Positions 1 through 7,831 of a stretch of 64,000 nt of DNA are shown one piece after another (the stretch's first letter is position 1; each line of letters starts with the position of its first letter). The stretch covers positions 1,426,001 through 1,490,000 of the forward strand of contig NZ_JAXCHP010000001.1 in NCBI RefSeq assembly GCF_035984545.1, given 5' to 3'. The translations under genes and the position numbers were made by a program. The notes beneath the pieces are model-generated. The model made no database searches. It worked only from the letters and a program-made list of their open reading frames with translations, and was not told where the DNA came from. This stretch comes from Cryobacterium sp. GrIS_2_6. Lineage in GTDB: Bacteria; Actinomycetota; Actinomycetes; Actinomycetales; Microbacteriaceae.

Positions 1-321
1 GACACCTCGGTCGTCGGCACGGCCGCGACTCTTGCGCAGGTCCTTGCGACGACCGCCGCGCTCACCTGGCTCAATCCCCACGTGTACCTCGACACGGTGG
101 TGTTCCTCGGCTCGGTCGCCGCGGCCCATGGCGACGAGCGCTGGTACTTCGGCCTCGGGGCCGTGCTCGGCAGCGTCGTCTGGTTCACGGCGCTCGGCTT
201 CGGCGCCCGGCTGCTGCGCCCGATCTTCAGCCGGCCGGTGTCGTGGCGGATTCTCGACATCGGAATCGCGGTGATCATGACCGTGATCGCGGTGAGCCTG
301 CTGCTCGGGATCGGAACCTGA
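1..321 (+). CDS. LysE/ArgO-family amino acid exporter, C-terminal part
   Basis: The frame is open from base 1 and ends at a stop at 321, so the gene begins outside the window. The visible 106 residues carry the LysE-family segment [17 protein letters not shown], followed by two hydrophobic helices. Family members are inner-membrane exporters of basic amino acids and related solutes, usually about 200 residues, so roughly the last half is present. A start at the GTG at 82 would cut through the conserved TWLNPH motif and is rejected. The substrate cannot be read from this part. Confidence 0.85.
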   Translation, partial: DTSVVGTAATLAQVLATTAALTWLNPHVYLDTVVFLGSVAAAHGDERWYFGLGAVLGSVVWFTALGFGARLLRPIFSRPVSWRILDIGIAVIMTVIAVSLLLGIGT

Positions 322-383
322 GTCCGCGATCGGAGTGTCCCGGGCCTCATCGGCTTCACATCGGGCCCCAAGGCAACCGATAG

Positions 384-405
384 GAACCGAACCTACGGTC
401 GGTTC
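384..405. promoter_or_regulatory. Palindromic operator-like site upstream of the small orphan gene
   Basis: Perfect 7-bp arms GAACCGA and TCGGTTC are separated by 8 bases and end 21 bases before the ATG at 427. Size and position fit a dimeric repressor of the TetR type. No regulator gene is adjacent, so the protein that binds here is unknown. Confidence 0.4.
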
Positions 406-426
406 ATGTCGAGGAAAGGACCCACC

Positions 427-672
427 ATGATCGCCGCCGCACGTCAGTCCCGTTCGCCCAGCGACGTCCAGGTGCGCGCGCTCTCGAGACGGGAGTGGCG
501 GGTCAGTGACTCCCGGATCGCGAAGGACAACGCGCTGAGCGTGATCGGCTTCATCGCCAGAAACCGCGACGGTTACGAGGTCATCGAATTCGGCACCCCG
601 GTAGCCCGGATGGTCCGGCCGGATCTCGCGAGTGCGATCTCCTGCTTCGTGAGTGAGGCCCCGCCCGCATAG
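427..672 (+). CDS. Small conserved protein of unknown function, copy 1
   Basis: This is an 81-residue soluble protein with no recognised domain. The ATG at 427 is chosen over 406 because AGGAAAGGA lies just upstream of it. A paralogue at 45990-46259 shares the core from about residue 14 to 76, including EWRV, DxRIA, NALS, GFIA and YEV(I/M)EF, and differs mainly at the ends. The palindrome at 384-405 suggests regulated expression. The compact basic-plus-aromatic core could be a nucleic-acid or protein contact module, but nothing in the sequence assigns a role. Confidence 0.75.
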   Translation: MIAAARQSRSPSDVQVRALSRREWRVSDSRIAKDNALSVIGFIARNRDGYEVIEFGTPVARMVRPDLASAISCFVSEAPPA

Positions 673-727
673 GCCGACACCTCGCTCAGCGGCCACAGCA
701 GCCTCGAAAGCGCGACAGGATAGGGAG

Positions 728-1981
728 ATGACTCCTTCCCGCGCGGACCCGGCACTGCCGGTGGAGGACGAACGCACCGGTAACGGCCGATCCGAGGTGG
801 AATCCGGTGCCCTGATCGCCGCTGCGGCTGGCGCACTCGCGGGGCTCCTCGCTGCCGTGATCGTGTTCGGTGGCCGCGCCGTCGGCCTGGCCGGTGAGAA
901 TTCCGTCGGCGGGCTCTCGGCCCAGATCGCCGGGTTGATCGGACTACCGGTCTTCGGATGGTCCTATGTCCGTTTCACCCGGCACTCTCCGCGATGGCGC
1001 AGGCGTGCCCGCATCCGGCGCATCCTCGACACCATCGGGCTGTCGCTGACCGGTGCCGCAATGGCCGGCCTCCTGATCAGCTCGGTCTACGCGGTATTCC
1101 ACCTGGCCTTCCGCGAGTTGCTGCTCGACCCGTTCGCAGCGGCGCTGTTCGTCACGCTGACGGTCGCTGCGAGCACCTTTGCGCTCTTTCTCCTCGCCGC
1201 GGAGATCACGACGACGCGCCTCGCCTCACTCCTGGGCCTTTTCCTCGCCGCCGGGGTGTTCTCGAGCATGCTCACGGCGGCCGACCCGCGCTGGTGGCAG
1301 GCGAACTTCAGCGCACTCGGGATGGGCGGCGCAACCTCCGCATACGCGTTCAACCTGACGATCCTCCTCGCCGGACTCGTGATGACGACGCTCGCGGACT
1401 ACCTGACCCTCGACCTGCGCTCGCGGCGAAGCGCCGCAGGCAGCGACCTCCGCGGCGTCCCGCTCGTGCGGATCATCATCATCATCGTCGGCGTGGCGCT
1501 CATCGGTGTCGGTCTCGTGCCCGTCGACGTCAGTTTCATCGTGCACAACACCTTCGCGACCTCCGCAGTCGTCGGCTTCGTCGCACTCATCGTGCTGGTC
1601 CCGCTCGTCCTGAAGGACCTCCCTCGGAGCTTCGTCGTCACGACGACGGTCTTCGTACTCGCGATAGGCGGTGCGGTGCTGCTCTGGTACCCGATCGGGT
1701 ACTACAACCTCACCGCCCTCGAACTCGTCGCCGTGCTGATCGTCTTTGCGTGGTTCGTGCTGTTCGTGCGAAACGCGTCCGTCGTCGACCCGGCATCGGA
1801 TGCCGCGGTGCCGCTGGCCCAGGCGGCTTCCGTGGCCGCTGTCGGGGCGGGGGCGAGGGAGGCCGCGTCGCCGCATCCGCTACCGGACGAGGGAAAAGGG
1901 GGCCGCGCCGCAGGCTGGGTTGCCCTCGGCGGACTCGTCGGCATGGTCGGGTTCGCCATCGGTCGGCTGGGACGCCGCTGA
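728..1981 (+). CDS. DUF998-like polytopic membrane protein
   Basis: This 417-residue protein has about nine hydrophobic helices. The stretch WWQANFSALGMGG followed by AYAFNLTILLAGLVMT (about residues 197-225) is typical of DUF998 membrane proteins, whose function is unknown. The ATG at 728 has AGGA seven bases upstream; an upstream GTG at 653 would overlap the previous gene and has no comparable site. A charged linker near residues 375-395 precedes a final helix and a Gly/Arg-rich tail. Confidence 0.75.
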   Translation: MTPSRADPALPVEDERTGNGRSEVESGALIAAAAGALAGLLAAVIVFGGRAVGLAGENSVGGLSAQIAGLIGLPVFGWSYVRFTRHSPRWRRRARIRRILDTIGLSLTGAAMAGLLISSVYAVFHLAFRELLLDPFAAALFVTLTVAASTFALFLLAAEITTTRLASLLGLFLAAGVFSSMLTAADPRWWQANFSALGMGGATSAYAFNLTILLAGLVMTTLADYLTLDLRSRRSAAGSDLRGVPLVRIIIIIVGVALIGVGLVPVDVSFIVHNTFATSAVVGFVALIVLVPLVLKDLPRSFVVTTTVFVLAIGGAVLLWYPIGYYNLTALELVAVLIVFAWFVLFVRNASVVDPASDAAVPLAQAASVAAVGAGAREAASPHPLPDEGKGGRAAGWVALGGLVGMVGFAIGRLGRR

Positions 1982-2038
1982 GGCTGTGCCGCCATCGGTG
2001 CGGAAAGCGGCGCCGCAAGTACGGCGGCACCCCGACCG

Positions 2039-2388
2039 TCATGTGCTCGGAATCCGCGGACCGGTTGTCGGCTCACTTTCGCGTCGGTGGTGGCTCAGGT
2101 GGTCGTTGTCCTTCCAGATGCCGTCGTCGGGCATGTCGAGGCGGTCGGTCAGCGGCACTCGCCAGAGAGGCGTGTCGGTGGGTTCGCCTTAGTAGTCCCT
2201 GACGCGCACAGCTTCCCCGTTCTCGAGTTCGCCGATAGTCACATTGCGGTAGAGGCGTCCATCGCCGTAGTTGAAGGTCCACTCGACCACCGGGACATCC
2301 CCGAGGCGCAGGCGTCTGCCGACTTCCAGTGTCGGTTCCGCGACGTTGCCCTCGACGCTGCCGATGAGTTTGCTGGTGCCCACGATTT
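2039..2388 (-). pseudogene. NTF2/SnoaL-like domain fragment with an internal stop
   Basis: The reverse strand encodes VEWTFNYGDGRLYRNVTIGE and then VRVRDY, followed by a TAA exactly where a Trp codon is expected. The same frame continues with GEPTDTPLWRVPLTDRL to a TGA at 2039-2041. The pattern resembles C-terminal parts of NTF2/SnoaL-like proteins that end in DYWGEP. The 5-prime half is missing and the fragment abuts the YdeP remnant in a shifted frame near 2390. It is not expected to make a working protein. Confidence 0.6.
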
Positions 2389-2391
2389 CAT

Positions 2392-2835
2392 GTGGACGGG
2401 CTCCGTCAGCCTGCCCTGCATACCCAGCCAATACTCCGAGCGACCGCGCAGCTCGCTCACCGAATGCTCCGACCAGAAGTCGGACGCGATGACGACGGGG
2501 GTCGCTTCCCAGGTGACCGCCTTGGCCCCGTTCTCGCAGAACTCGAACGTCTTACGGTGCTTCGGGTCCGGCCACCCACAGCTCGGATAGTCGAAGCAAT
2601 GCTTCTGGTTCATGGACAGGACCGTCGTGCGAGTGCGGTTCAGACCCATCTGCTCGATGGCTGGTTTCAGGGAATGGTAAACGCCGGGAACACCGGCCGC
2701 CCAGCTCTTCGGCCCGTCGCCGACCTCGAGACCCTTCTCGTCAGCGTCGTCGAAATGAGGAGTCTTTCGGGTCCTCGCTGTATCCCTGCTAGTGGCAATA
2801 CCGACATCGGTTGCCCCGTTGAGTTCGTCTACTTC
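2392..2835 (-). pseudogene. N-terminal remnant of a YdeP/FdhF-type molybdopterin oxidoreductase
   Basis: The reverse frame reads KSWAAGVPGVYHSLKPAI, then NQKHCFDYPSCGWPDPKHRK, FEFCENGAKAVTWEATPV and YWLGMQGRLTEPV. This is the order seen at the start of FdhF/YdeP-family enzymes, which are normally over 700 residues. Only about 130 residues remain. No ATG or GTG start is left in frame, and the 3-prime end joins an unrelated NTF2-like frame. The Fe-S/cofactor-proximal cysteine region is partly altered: SCGWPDP replaces the more usual SCAWPDP. It is a clear pseudogene. Confidence 0.75.
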
Positions 2836-3162
2836 TCAAGCCTCAACGGGCGACTGCTCCGCCGAGAGCGCCTCGATCGTCGTTTTCGACACTATGGCGT
2901 CCACGACTTCGCTGGGGATGTCTTCCTTGGCGCGCAAGTGAGCTTCTTCTTCCTGTTTGACCTCAACGCGGGCAGCCTGCCACGCCGACCAATGCCCGGA
3001 CACAAGCGCCCACAACGACAACGCCGAAACGTAAACGACACTGTCCACCCAATGGGTGAACAGCGAAATCGGGATCATCGCGATCCAAAAGATGGTGAGC
3101 CACCCATTCACCTTTCGCATGAAAGCAGGGTCACCCTGCACTGACGCCCAGAGACTTTTCAT
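2836..3162 (-). CDS. Small membrane protein with a charged C-terminal tail
   Basis: This 108-residue protein starts at an ATG with GAGGAG seven bases upstream. A short N-terminal segment (MKSLWASVQGDPAFMRKVNG) leads into two hydrophobic helices at about residues 20-40 and 43-62. A conserved SGHWSAWQAARVEVKQ follows, then an acidic coiled tail. Similar two-helix proteins are common in actinobacteria as uncharacterised proteins. Its stop directly abuts the YdeP remnant. No function is assigned. Confidence 0.75.
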   Translation of the reverse strand: MKSLWASVQGDPAFMRKVNGWLTIFWIAMIPISLFTHWVDSVVYVSALSLWALVSGHWSAWQAARVEVKQEEEAHLRAKEDIPSEVVDAIVSKTTIEALSAEQSPVEA

Positions 3163-3614
3163 CACGTACTCCTCGGTTATCGGGAAGCCGAACTTTCCAC
3201 TACTCATACACCCAAACTGAATGGGGCGCAAAACCCATATCGGTGAGACTGACGACCGATCGCGTCGCATCGCTGGCACAGACGATCGGTCCAAAATTGC
3301 GTTCTCTGTGGGAAGAGCGTTGCATGGAAGAGGTTCAGGACTTTTTTGAGCACACCGCCGCCGGCACGCAAGGCCAAACGTCATTGCCGACAGAGGATCA
3401 AGGTAATTTGGATTGCGGCGACCCTGCCGGGCTCACCTCGTTCAACTATTGGCCATAAGCAGCTCCGCACGACGCGGCCCAAGAGATAAACAACGGGAGA
3501 GAGCGTCGCCGAACGCGGTCCATTCTCTTCACTGCGTTGACAGAGACTCAGTCGCGCTCCACGCAGTGACCCGGCGGCTGGAATGGTCCCTCCAGAAAGC
3601 GACTCATCGTGTCA
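3163..3614. other. Stretch without a recognisable gene
   Basis: No open frame here has a ribosome site or recognisable family. Base composition is slightly lower in GC than in the flanks. It separates the small membrane gene from the degraded YrzE copy and is probably decayed sequence. Confidence 0.5.
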
Positions 3615-4145
3615 CATTGTCGCCGAGCGCAAGAGGAACGATTCGGCGGCCTGACGATCGATTCGGCCTTCTTTGGGTGGCTGCCCGCTCACAGCAGTCC
3701 TCCTTACCTCCTCGGTCTCTGATACGGCGGCCAGAATTGCATTCGCTGCCAATGCCGATCCCACCGACGCCGGGTTCGTCGACACAGCCTCGTCGTGGCC
3801 GTTGTTCTTTCATCGGTCGTCTGCTTCGGCTGTTTTTGTGGCGGCAACTTCGCGGGCCGGATGGCCCGGTTCGGCGGAGTGCGTCAGGGGTTCTCGTTGT
3901 GGCTCTGGGCCGTCACCATCGCCGTCATTGGCGCTCTCCTTGGACTTTCCTTGGGCAGCGGTTTCCGCTGCTCCGATACCCTGGTCAGCTTCCCGTGCGT
4001 CCCTATCACTGGGAGCGAGCTCGCCACGGCGGGCATAACCACCGGGATGCTGATGGCGTTGGTCAGCGTCGCTGGCGGTCTGCTCGGTGCACTGGCTGGA
4101 ATACGCGACCATCACCGGATGGACCGTGCCGGACTGGGTGACTAG
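3615..4145 (+). pseudogene. Degraded second copy of the YrzE-like membrane protein gene
   Basis: Comparison with the intact gene at 24184-24900 shows shared blocks in scattered frames. These are the coding for ERFGG, then SAFFGW, then (C/Y)GGxxAGRMARF, LWLWAxxIAxxxALxGL, and the final HRxDRAGLGD before the stop. Several frameshifts and deletions separate them. The longest surviving frame covers about 3810-4145. The opposite strand of the same bases encodes the C-terminal extension of the neighbouring PAP2 protein. Confidence 0.75.
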
Positions 4146-5507
4146 TTCACGGTGTCGGTCCGCCGAGGTTCTGGTAGTGATTGACGCGTGGTGTCGGGTG
4201 GTGAGGTAGAGCCGGTGGGCTGTGATAATCAGAGCGAGCCACGCTGCTCCGACCAGCCACCCGGCGACGACGTCGGTGAACCAATGGTGGCCGAGGTACA
4301 CCCTGCTGAGTCCGATCGTGAATGCAAACACGGCTGCGATGCTGACCGTGAACGCCCTCGAGCGCCATGAGCGCTGCCGCAAGATCAGAAGGTACGCGAT
4401 GACGCCGACCACGACGACGGCGTTGAGAGTGTGCCCGCTGGGAAATGAGGGTGAAAACTCGAACGGCGCGACGGCATCAGCCAGGGGTGGCCGGTTTCGG
4501 CCGATGAGGACTTTGCCTGCGATGGTCATCGCCAGGGATCCGGCACCAGCGGCCGCGATCACGATGACGGGTGTCCAGGACCGACGCGTCAGAGCTAGGA
4601 TGAGCAGCGCTGCAACGGCAAGGATGGGCATTCCAACGGGCCCAGCGATATCGGTGTACCCCGTTGCGAAGCTGTTCAGGCCCGGGGACCTGACGCTGAT
4701 CATGAATGCCAACACCGGGGCGTCCAGGCCGGCGATGCCGTCCGTTTCCGTGACCGAGTCGTAGAGGAGTGCTGTGCCTACGCTGAGCGTCACGGAGACG
4801 AGCAGCCCTACTGCCAAGGTGAGGATGAGGGTCGCGTGCGGGCCGAGCCGGACACTGAGATTACGTGCCAAGCGGGCTATTACCTTCCCGACTGGTGTGT
4901 ACCAATGGGTGAGATCACGTCCGCCTACGAACCGATCTTCGTGGAGTTCGCCGGTCACCCCGGTCTGATCCCGGTCAAGAACTGTGTCGGGTGCATCTGG
5001 TTCTGCGGTAGCGCCGGGGCGAATTTCCCGGTATTCCCGGTACACGAGGTAGATGATCACCGCGTCGAGCAGGGTCACAAAGCCGACGCCCAGTGTGGGA
5101 TGCTCGACAAACGCGTATCCCTGAAGGATCAGGAAACCCGTCAGGGCGGCCAAGGCGTAGGGGTACACCCGGTGGAACCGTTTCAAGAGGCAATAGACCA
5201 AAACTAGTTTCACGACGCCGTGGACGAGCAGGAACGCGATCAGGTACGCCAAAGAGCTGCGCACCAGTTGATCGTCCCAGCGCGCCACCGCGGTCGCCAC
5301 GTACTGGGAAGCGGCGCCCGTGCCTTCTCGCGCCTCATTGCTGACGGCCCTCAGGATGCTGTCCATGATGTGCGGCGCAAACCACAGCAAGAGTCCCGCG
5401 ACGAGTTCGATTGCGCCATCGATCCCCTTGACGATAACTCCGGCCACGTAAAGTCGGTCAATCACCGTGGTAGCTCGTGAGGGTCCGGGACCTCGGAATC
5501 GTTTCAT
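3810..5507 (-). CDS. DUF2127-PAP2 fusion membrane phosphatase with an aberrant C-terminus
   Basis: Of the 565 residues, about 15-150 form a DUF2127-type four-helix membrane domain. Residues about 215-450 form a type 2 phosphatidic acid phosphatase domain. All three PAP2 signatures are present: KVLIGRNRPP, SFPSGH and SRVYLGHHWFTD. Family members dephosphorylate lipid phosphates at the membrane. The last 110 or so residues, from ELVTQSGT onward, are charged and lie exactly antisense to the degraded YrzE copy, so they look like read-through into a fused neighbour. The core enzyme appears intact; the tail is probably non-native. Confidence 0.85.
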   Translation of the reverse strand: MKRFRGPGPSRATTVIDRLYVAGVIVKGIDGAIELVAGLLLWFAPHIMDSILRAVSNEAREGTGAASQYVATAVARWDDQLVRSSLAYLIAFLLVHGVVKLVLVYCLLKRFHRVYPYALAALTGFLILQGYAFVEHPTLGVGFVTLLDAVIIYLVYREYREIRPGATAEPDAPDTVLDRDQTGVTGELHEDRFVGGRDLTHWYTPVGKVIARLARNLSVRLGPHATLILTLAVGLLVSVTLSVGTALLYDSVTETDGIAGLDAPVLAFMISVRSPGLNSFATGYTDIAGPVGMPILAVAALLILALTRRSWTPVIVIAAAGAGSLAMTIAGKVLIGRNRPPLADAVAPFEFSPSFPSGHTLNAVVVVGVIAYLLILRQRSWRSRAFTVSIAAVFAFTIGLSRVYLGHHWFTDVVAGWLVGAAWLALIITAHRLYLTTRHHASITTRTSADRHRELVTQSGTVHPVMVAYSSQCTEQTASDADQRHQHPGGYARRGELAPSDRDAREADQGIGAAETAAQGKSKESANDGDGDGPEPQREPLTHSAEPGHPAREVAATKTAEADDR

Positions 5508-5680
5508 CAGCTTTATCCAATCTTTACGTGCCCACTGATTCGTCCAACTGGTCGAGGCGCCTCGCCAGGAAGTGAGACGAGCCGGAGCAGTCGTACGTTT
5601 GCCGGCCGAGGCATCCGGTGGCCGTCATGTATTAGACGTCAACGCCCGAACAAATGTCACGCCGCAACCTCCCGGTTGGT

Positions 5681-6454
5681 CTATGGCAATTTTTTGCTGG
5701 CACTAGCGGTGGCGAGCTGGGATCGGACGCGCACCAACGGGGCCTGGGGGTCATGTGGTTGGGGAATGGCCGCGAGGCTGAAGCCCTCGATGGCCCCCGG
5801 ACGAAAAATGAGGCATTCCGTTGAACCACCGAACTGGAAATAGCCGAGTTCTTCGCCTTTGGCAACGTGGTACCCCAAGGTGATTTTCGGGTCGATGATG
5901 CAAGAGGAAACCTCGACCATCCCTACCGGGACTACGGCCATCAGTCCGATGACGGGATTGTTGGCGCGGATAAGGATGATCGCCCGCGCCGCAACATGTG
6001 CGAGGTAGGACTGCGAGTTCGTCGGCTCCACTGCGTTCACGCCCTCGGAGTCGGCCTCAGAAGGATACGTTCCCTGCTGAACGAACGCTCGAACTATGGT
6101 TCCGGCGACAGGACGGTGCCAACGGTGGTAGGAGCCCTCGCTGAACTCGGGCGCCATTGTCAGCACCTCGTTGATCAGCCGAAGTAGCTGCTCGACGTTC
6201 TCCAGATGGCGTTTCCGATACGGTTTGGACGCGGGCACCTGGGCGATCATTTGAGTCATGTACATCCGCACGACCGGGTCAGAGCCGATCAGCCTCTGAA
6301 ACTCCACGATGACAGGATGAAGGACGACCTGTTCACCCCGGGCCTCCACTCGATCTCGGTGCCCGGCCAGCCAAGACTCCAGATCGTCCTGCTCTGTAGG
6401 TAGCCATCCTGCTCGTCGTTTGATGTCGCCATCAATGTCAGGCCCCTGTCTCAT
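5681..6454 (-). CDS. Phosphatidylserine decarboxylase-family protein with a large internal deletion
   Basis: The 257-residue frame begins with the usual N-terminal segment (RAGWLPTEQDDLESWLAGHR) and then jumps at about residue 105 from LTMAPEFSEGS straight to YHRWHRPVAGTIVRAF. The C-terminal part retains AVVPVGMVEVSS and the self-cleavage type motif FGGST. In the long members of this family I recall well over 100 residues between those points, including the FFTR-type segment that carries a catalytic Asp. The His of YHRWH and the Gly-Ser processing site remain. The deletion is in frame, so a stable but probably inactive protein could be made. The start at 6454 is uncertain; an in-frame ATG lies at 6496. 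Confidence 0.7.
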   Translation of the reverse strand: MRQGPDIDGDIKRRAGWLPTEQDDLESWLAGHRDRVEARGEQVVLHPVIVEFQRLIGSDPVVRMYMTQMIAQVPASKPYRKRHLENVEQLLRLINEVLTMAPEFSEGSYHRWHRPVAGTIVRAFVQQGTYPSEADSEGVNAVEPTNSQSYLAHVAARAIILIRANNPVIGLMAVVPVGMVEVSSCIIDPKITLGYHVAKGEELGYFQFGGSTECLIFRPGAIEGFSLAAIPQPHDPQAPLVRVRSQLATASASKKLP

Positions 6455-6610
6455 GTTCGACAATGTAGCCCGTCGACGAGCCATTCCCCAAGGCACTGTA
6501 GGCGCACTCCCTGGCAGATTCGGGAAGTGCCCCTGCTCGCGCTGGCTTACTCCGGCAGCGCCCCGGAGTGACTGGGGCCGATTGGCGGCGGTGTTCCTGC
6601 ATTTTGCTCG

Positions 6611-6793
6611 TTAGGGGTGTGTCAATCCGAAACTGTTGGAGGGCAAGACAGGTGCCCGCGTTCCCCCCTGAGTGTATGGTTCCGGCTGGGCGCCCAGGGA
6701 TTCCACGGCTCGGCGTCGTTCGTTTTCGAAGTCTCCCTCCAAACCCGTGAACGCGTCAGCAGTCGGTGCAAGCAACGACCAGAATCGTCGCAT
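6611..6793 (-). CDS. Small orphan protein, family A copy 1
   Basis: The frame encodes DAFTGLEGDFENERR and ends QPEPYTQGG...GLTHP before a TAA. A second frame at 22219-22410 has DTFTGLEGDFESE in the same place, SEPCTRG in the middle and the same LTHP ending before a different stop codon (TGA). Conservation of frame and terminus with different stops argues that the shared part is or was coding. The start is unclear; the ATG at 6793 is used because divergence begins upstream of it. No function is known. Confidence 0.45.
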   Translation of the reverse strand: MRRFWSLLAPTADAFTGLEGDFENERRRAVESLGAQPEPYTQGGTRAPVLPSNSFGLTHP

Positions 6794-7069
6794 GCCTGGG
6801 GCAGGGTGTGCATGTTTACCGCTCATCCCCGCACCGTATCCCGAACCTGCCTCGCATCGCCTGCTTCGCCAGCGATTGCGCCGGGGGTTGACAGCGACCC
6901 CGATGTGCGCATCAGTCGAGTCCCGGACGCTGACGCGAGAATGTCGCTGAGGCCCACGGGAAAACGGCCGCCGAAGCCTTGCACATCGGGTGCTTCCACT
7001 GGCGGCATAGGCGCAGGATATCTATGCTGATCGCGTCATCCTGTCCGAGGTGTGCGAAAGTAGGTCGCC

Positions 7070-7300
7070 ATGAGCTTCGTATGGGGCATCATCATGTACG
7101 TAGTCGGAATCATCGTCGTCTGGGTCCTCCCCGCCCCGGACGGAGTCGATCTCCACATGATCGGTTACGTGATCATGAGTATCGGGGCGCTGACAATTGT
7201 CTACGCCCTCGTCAGAATCGCCGGCGGACGCCGAGCGGCACGGCGCCGCCTCCGCTCCGGTACTCAGGACGACCCACCGCGCAGAGCCACCGATATCTGA
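7070..7300 (+). CDS. Small two-helix membrane protein, DUF6458-like
   Basis: The 76-residue protein has helices at about residues 4-20 and 28-48, with VDLHMIGYVIMSIGAL between and within them, then a basic tail. The pattern GxVDLHxIGxILM is typical of DUF6458 small membrane proteins of actinobacteria. The start ATG has a weak AGTAGG upstream. Its role is unknown. Confidence 0.65.
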   Translation: MSFVWGIIMYVVGIIVVWVLPAPDGVDLHMIGYVIMSIGALTIVYALVRIAGGRRAARRRLRSGTQDDPPRRATDI

Positions 7301-7433
7301 TCCCGGCGTCCACTCCCCTCTCCGAGCCGCTATGACCCAAAGAAGGCGCTTCCCGATTGTCGTTGCCCTATTTCGCCCAACGAGCCGAGAAGACCCGACC
7401 TTGGCGTAGTTCGCGCCGCGCAACATCGTAATG

Positions 7434-7458
7434 CGCCCGGCCGTCAAAAGGCCGGGCG
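7434..7458. terminator. Strong hairpin, probable terminator
   Basis: A perfect 9-bp stem, CGCCCGGCC and GGCCGGGCG, encloses a 7-base loop GTCAAAA. It lies after the gene ending at 7300 and before the start at 7560. There is no clear T-run, so the terminator role is inferred from position and stem strength. Confidence 0.5.
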
Positions 7459-7559
7459 AATATCGGATGCCCGCCCGATAGACCGGTGGATGAGGTTGGC
7501 TCGACGGCCGCATCCATTGAGAGTCGCTCGCAAGGAAGCACCCAAACAGGGAGGAAAGA

Positions 7560-7826
7560 ATGACGGGCACAGTGAACGCGAGCCTGAAGGACCCAGAACT
7601 GTATGAGAAGCTGCGCAGCGATGGCGCTTCACAGGCCAAGGCCGCCCGCATCTCAAATGCCGCCGCGAAAGAAGGCCGGTCAGTTGTCGGCGCGAGAGGT
7701 GGACGCCGTGAACCCTACGAGGATTGGACCGTACCCGAATTGCGTAAGCGAGCACGCGAGCTAGACCTTGCGGGGCTCTCAAAGAGCAGGAAGGCGGTGC
7801 TGATTGCCGCGCTTCGAGAGCATTAG
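7560..7826 (+). CDS. Rho termination factor N-terminal-like (SAP fold) protein
   Basis: The 88-residue protein begins with SLKDPELYEKLRSDGAS and AKAARISNAAA. It ends with EDWTVPELRKRARELDL followed by SKSRKAVLIAALRE. The second half has the helix-extended-helix pattern of Rho-N/SAP domains, which bind nucleic acid; the first half is the common leader of small actinobacterial proteins of this type. GGAGGAAAG lies just upstream of the ATG. Its stop is five bases from the convergent end of the ligase gene. Confidence 0.75.
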   Translation: MTGTVNASLKDPELYEKLRSDGASQAKAARISNAAAKEGRSVVGARGGRREPYEDWTVPELRKRARELDLAGLSKSRKAVLIAALREH

Positions 7827-7831
7827 CGTCT

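Noticed and set aside
958..2202. 414-codon forward frame overlapping the DUF998-like gene
   Set aside because: Arg/Pro/His-rich translation typical of a shifted frame in high-GC DNA; the 728-1981 frame has membrane helices and a ribosome site.
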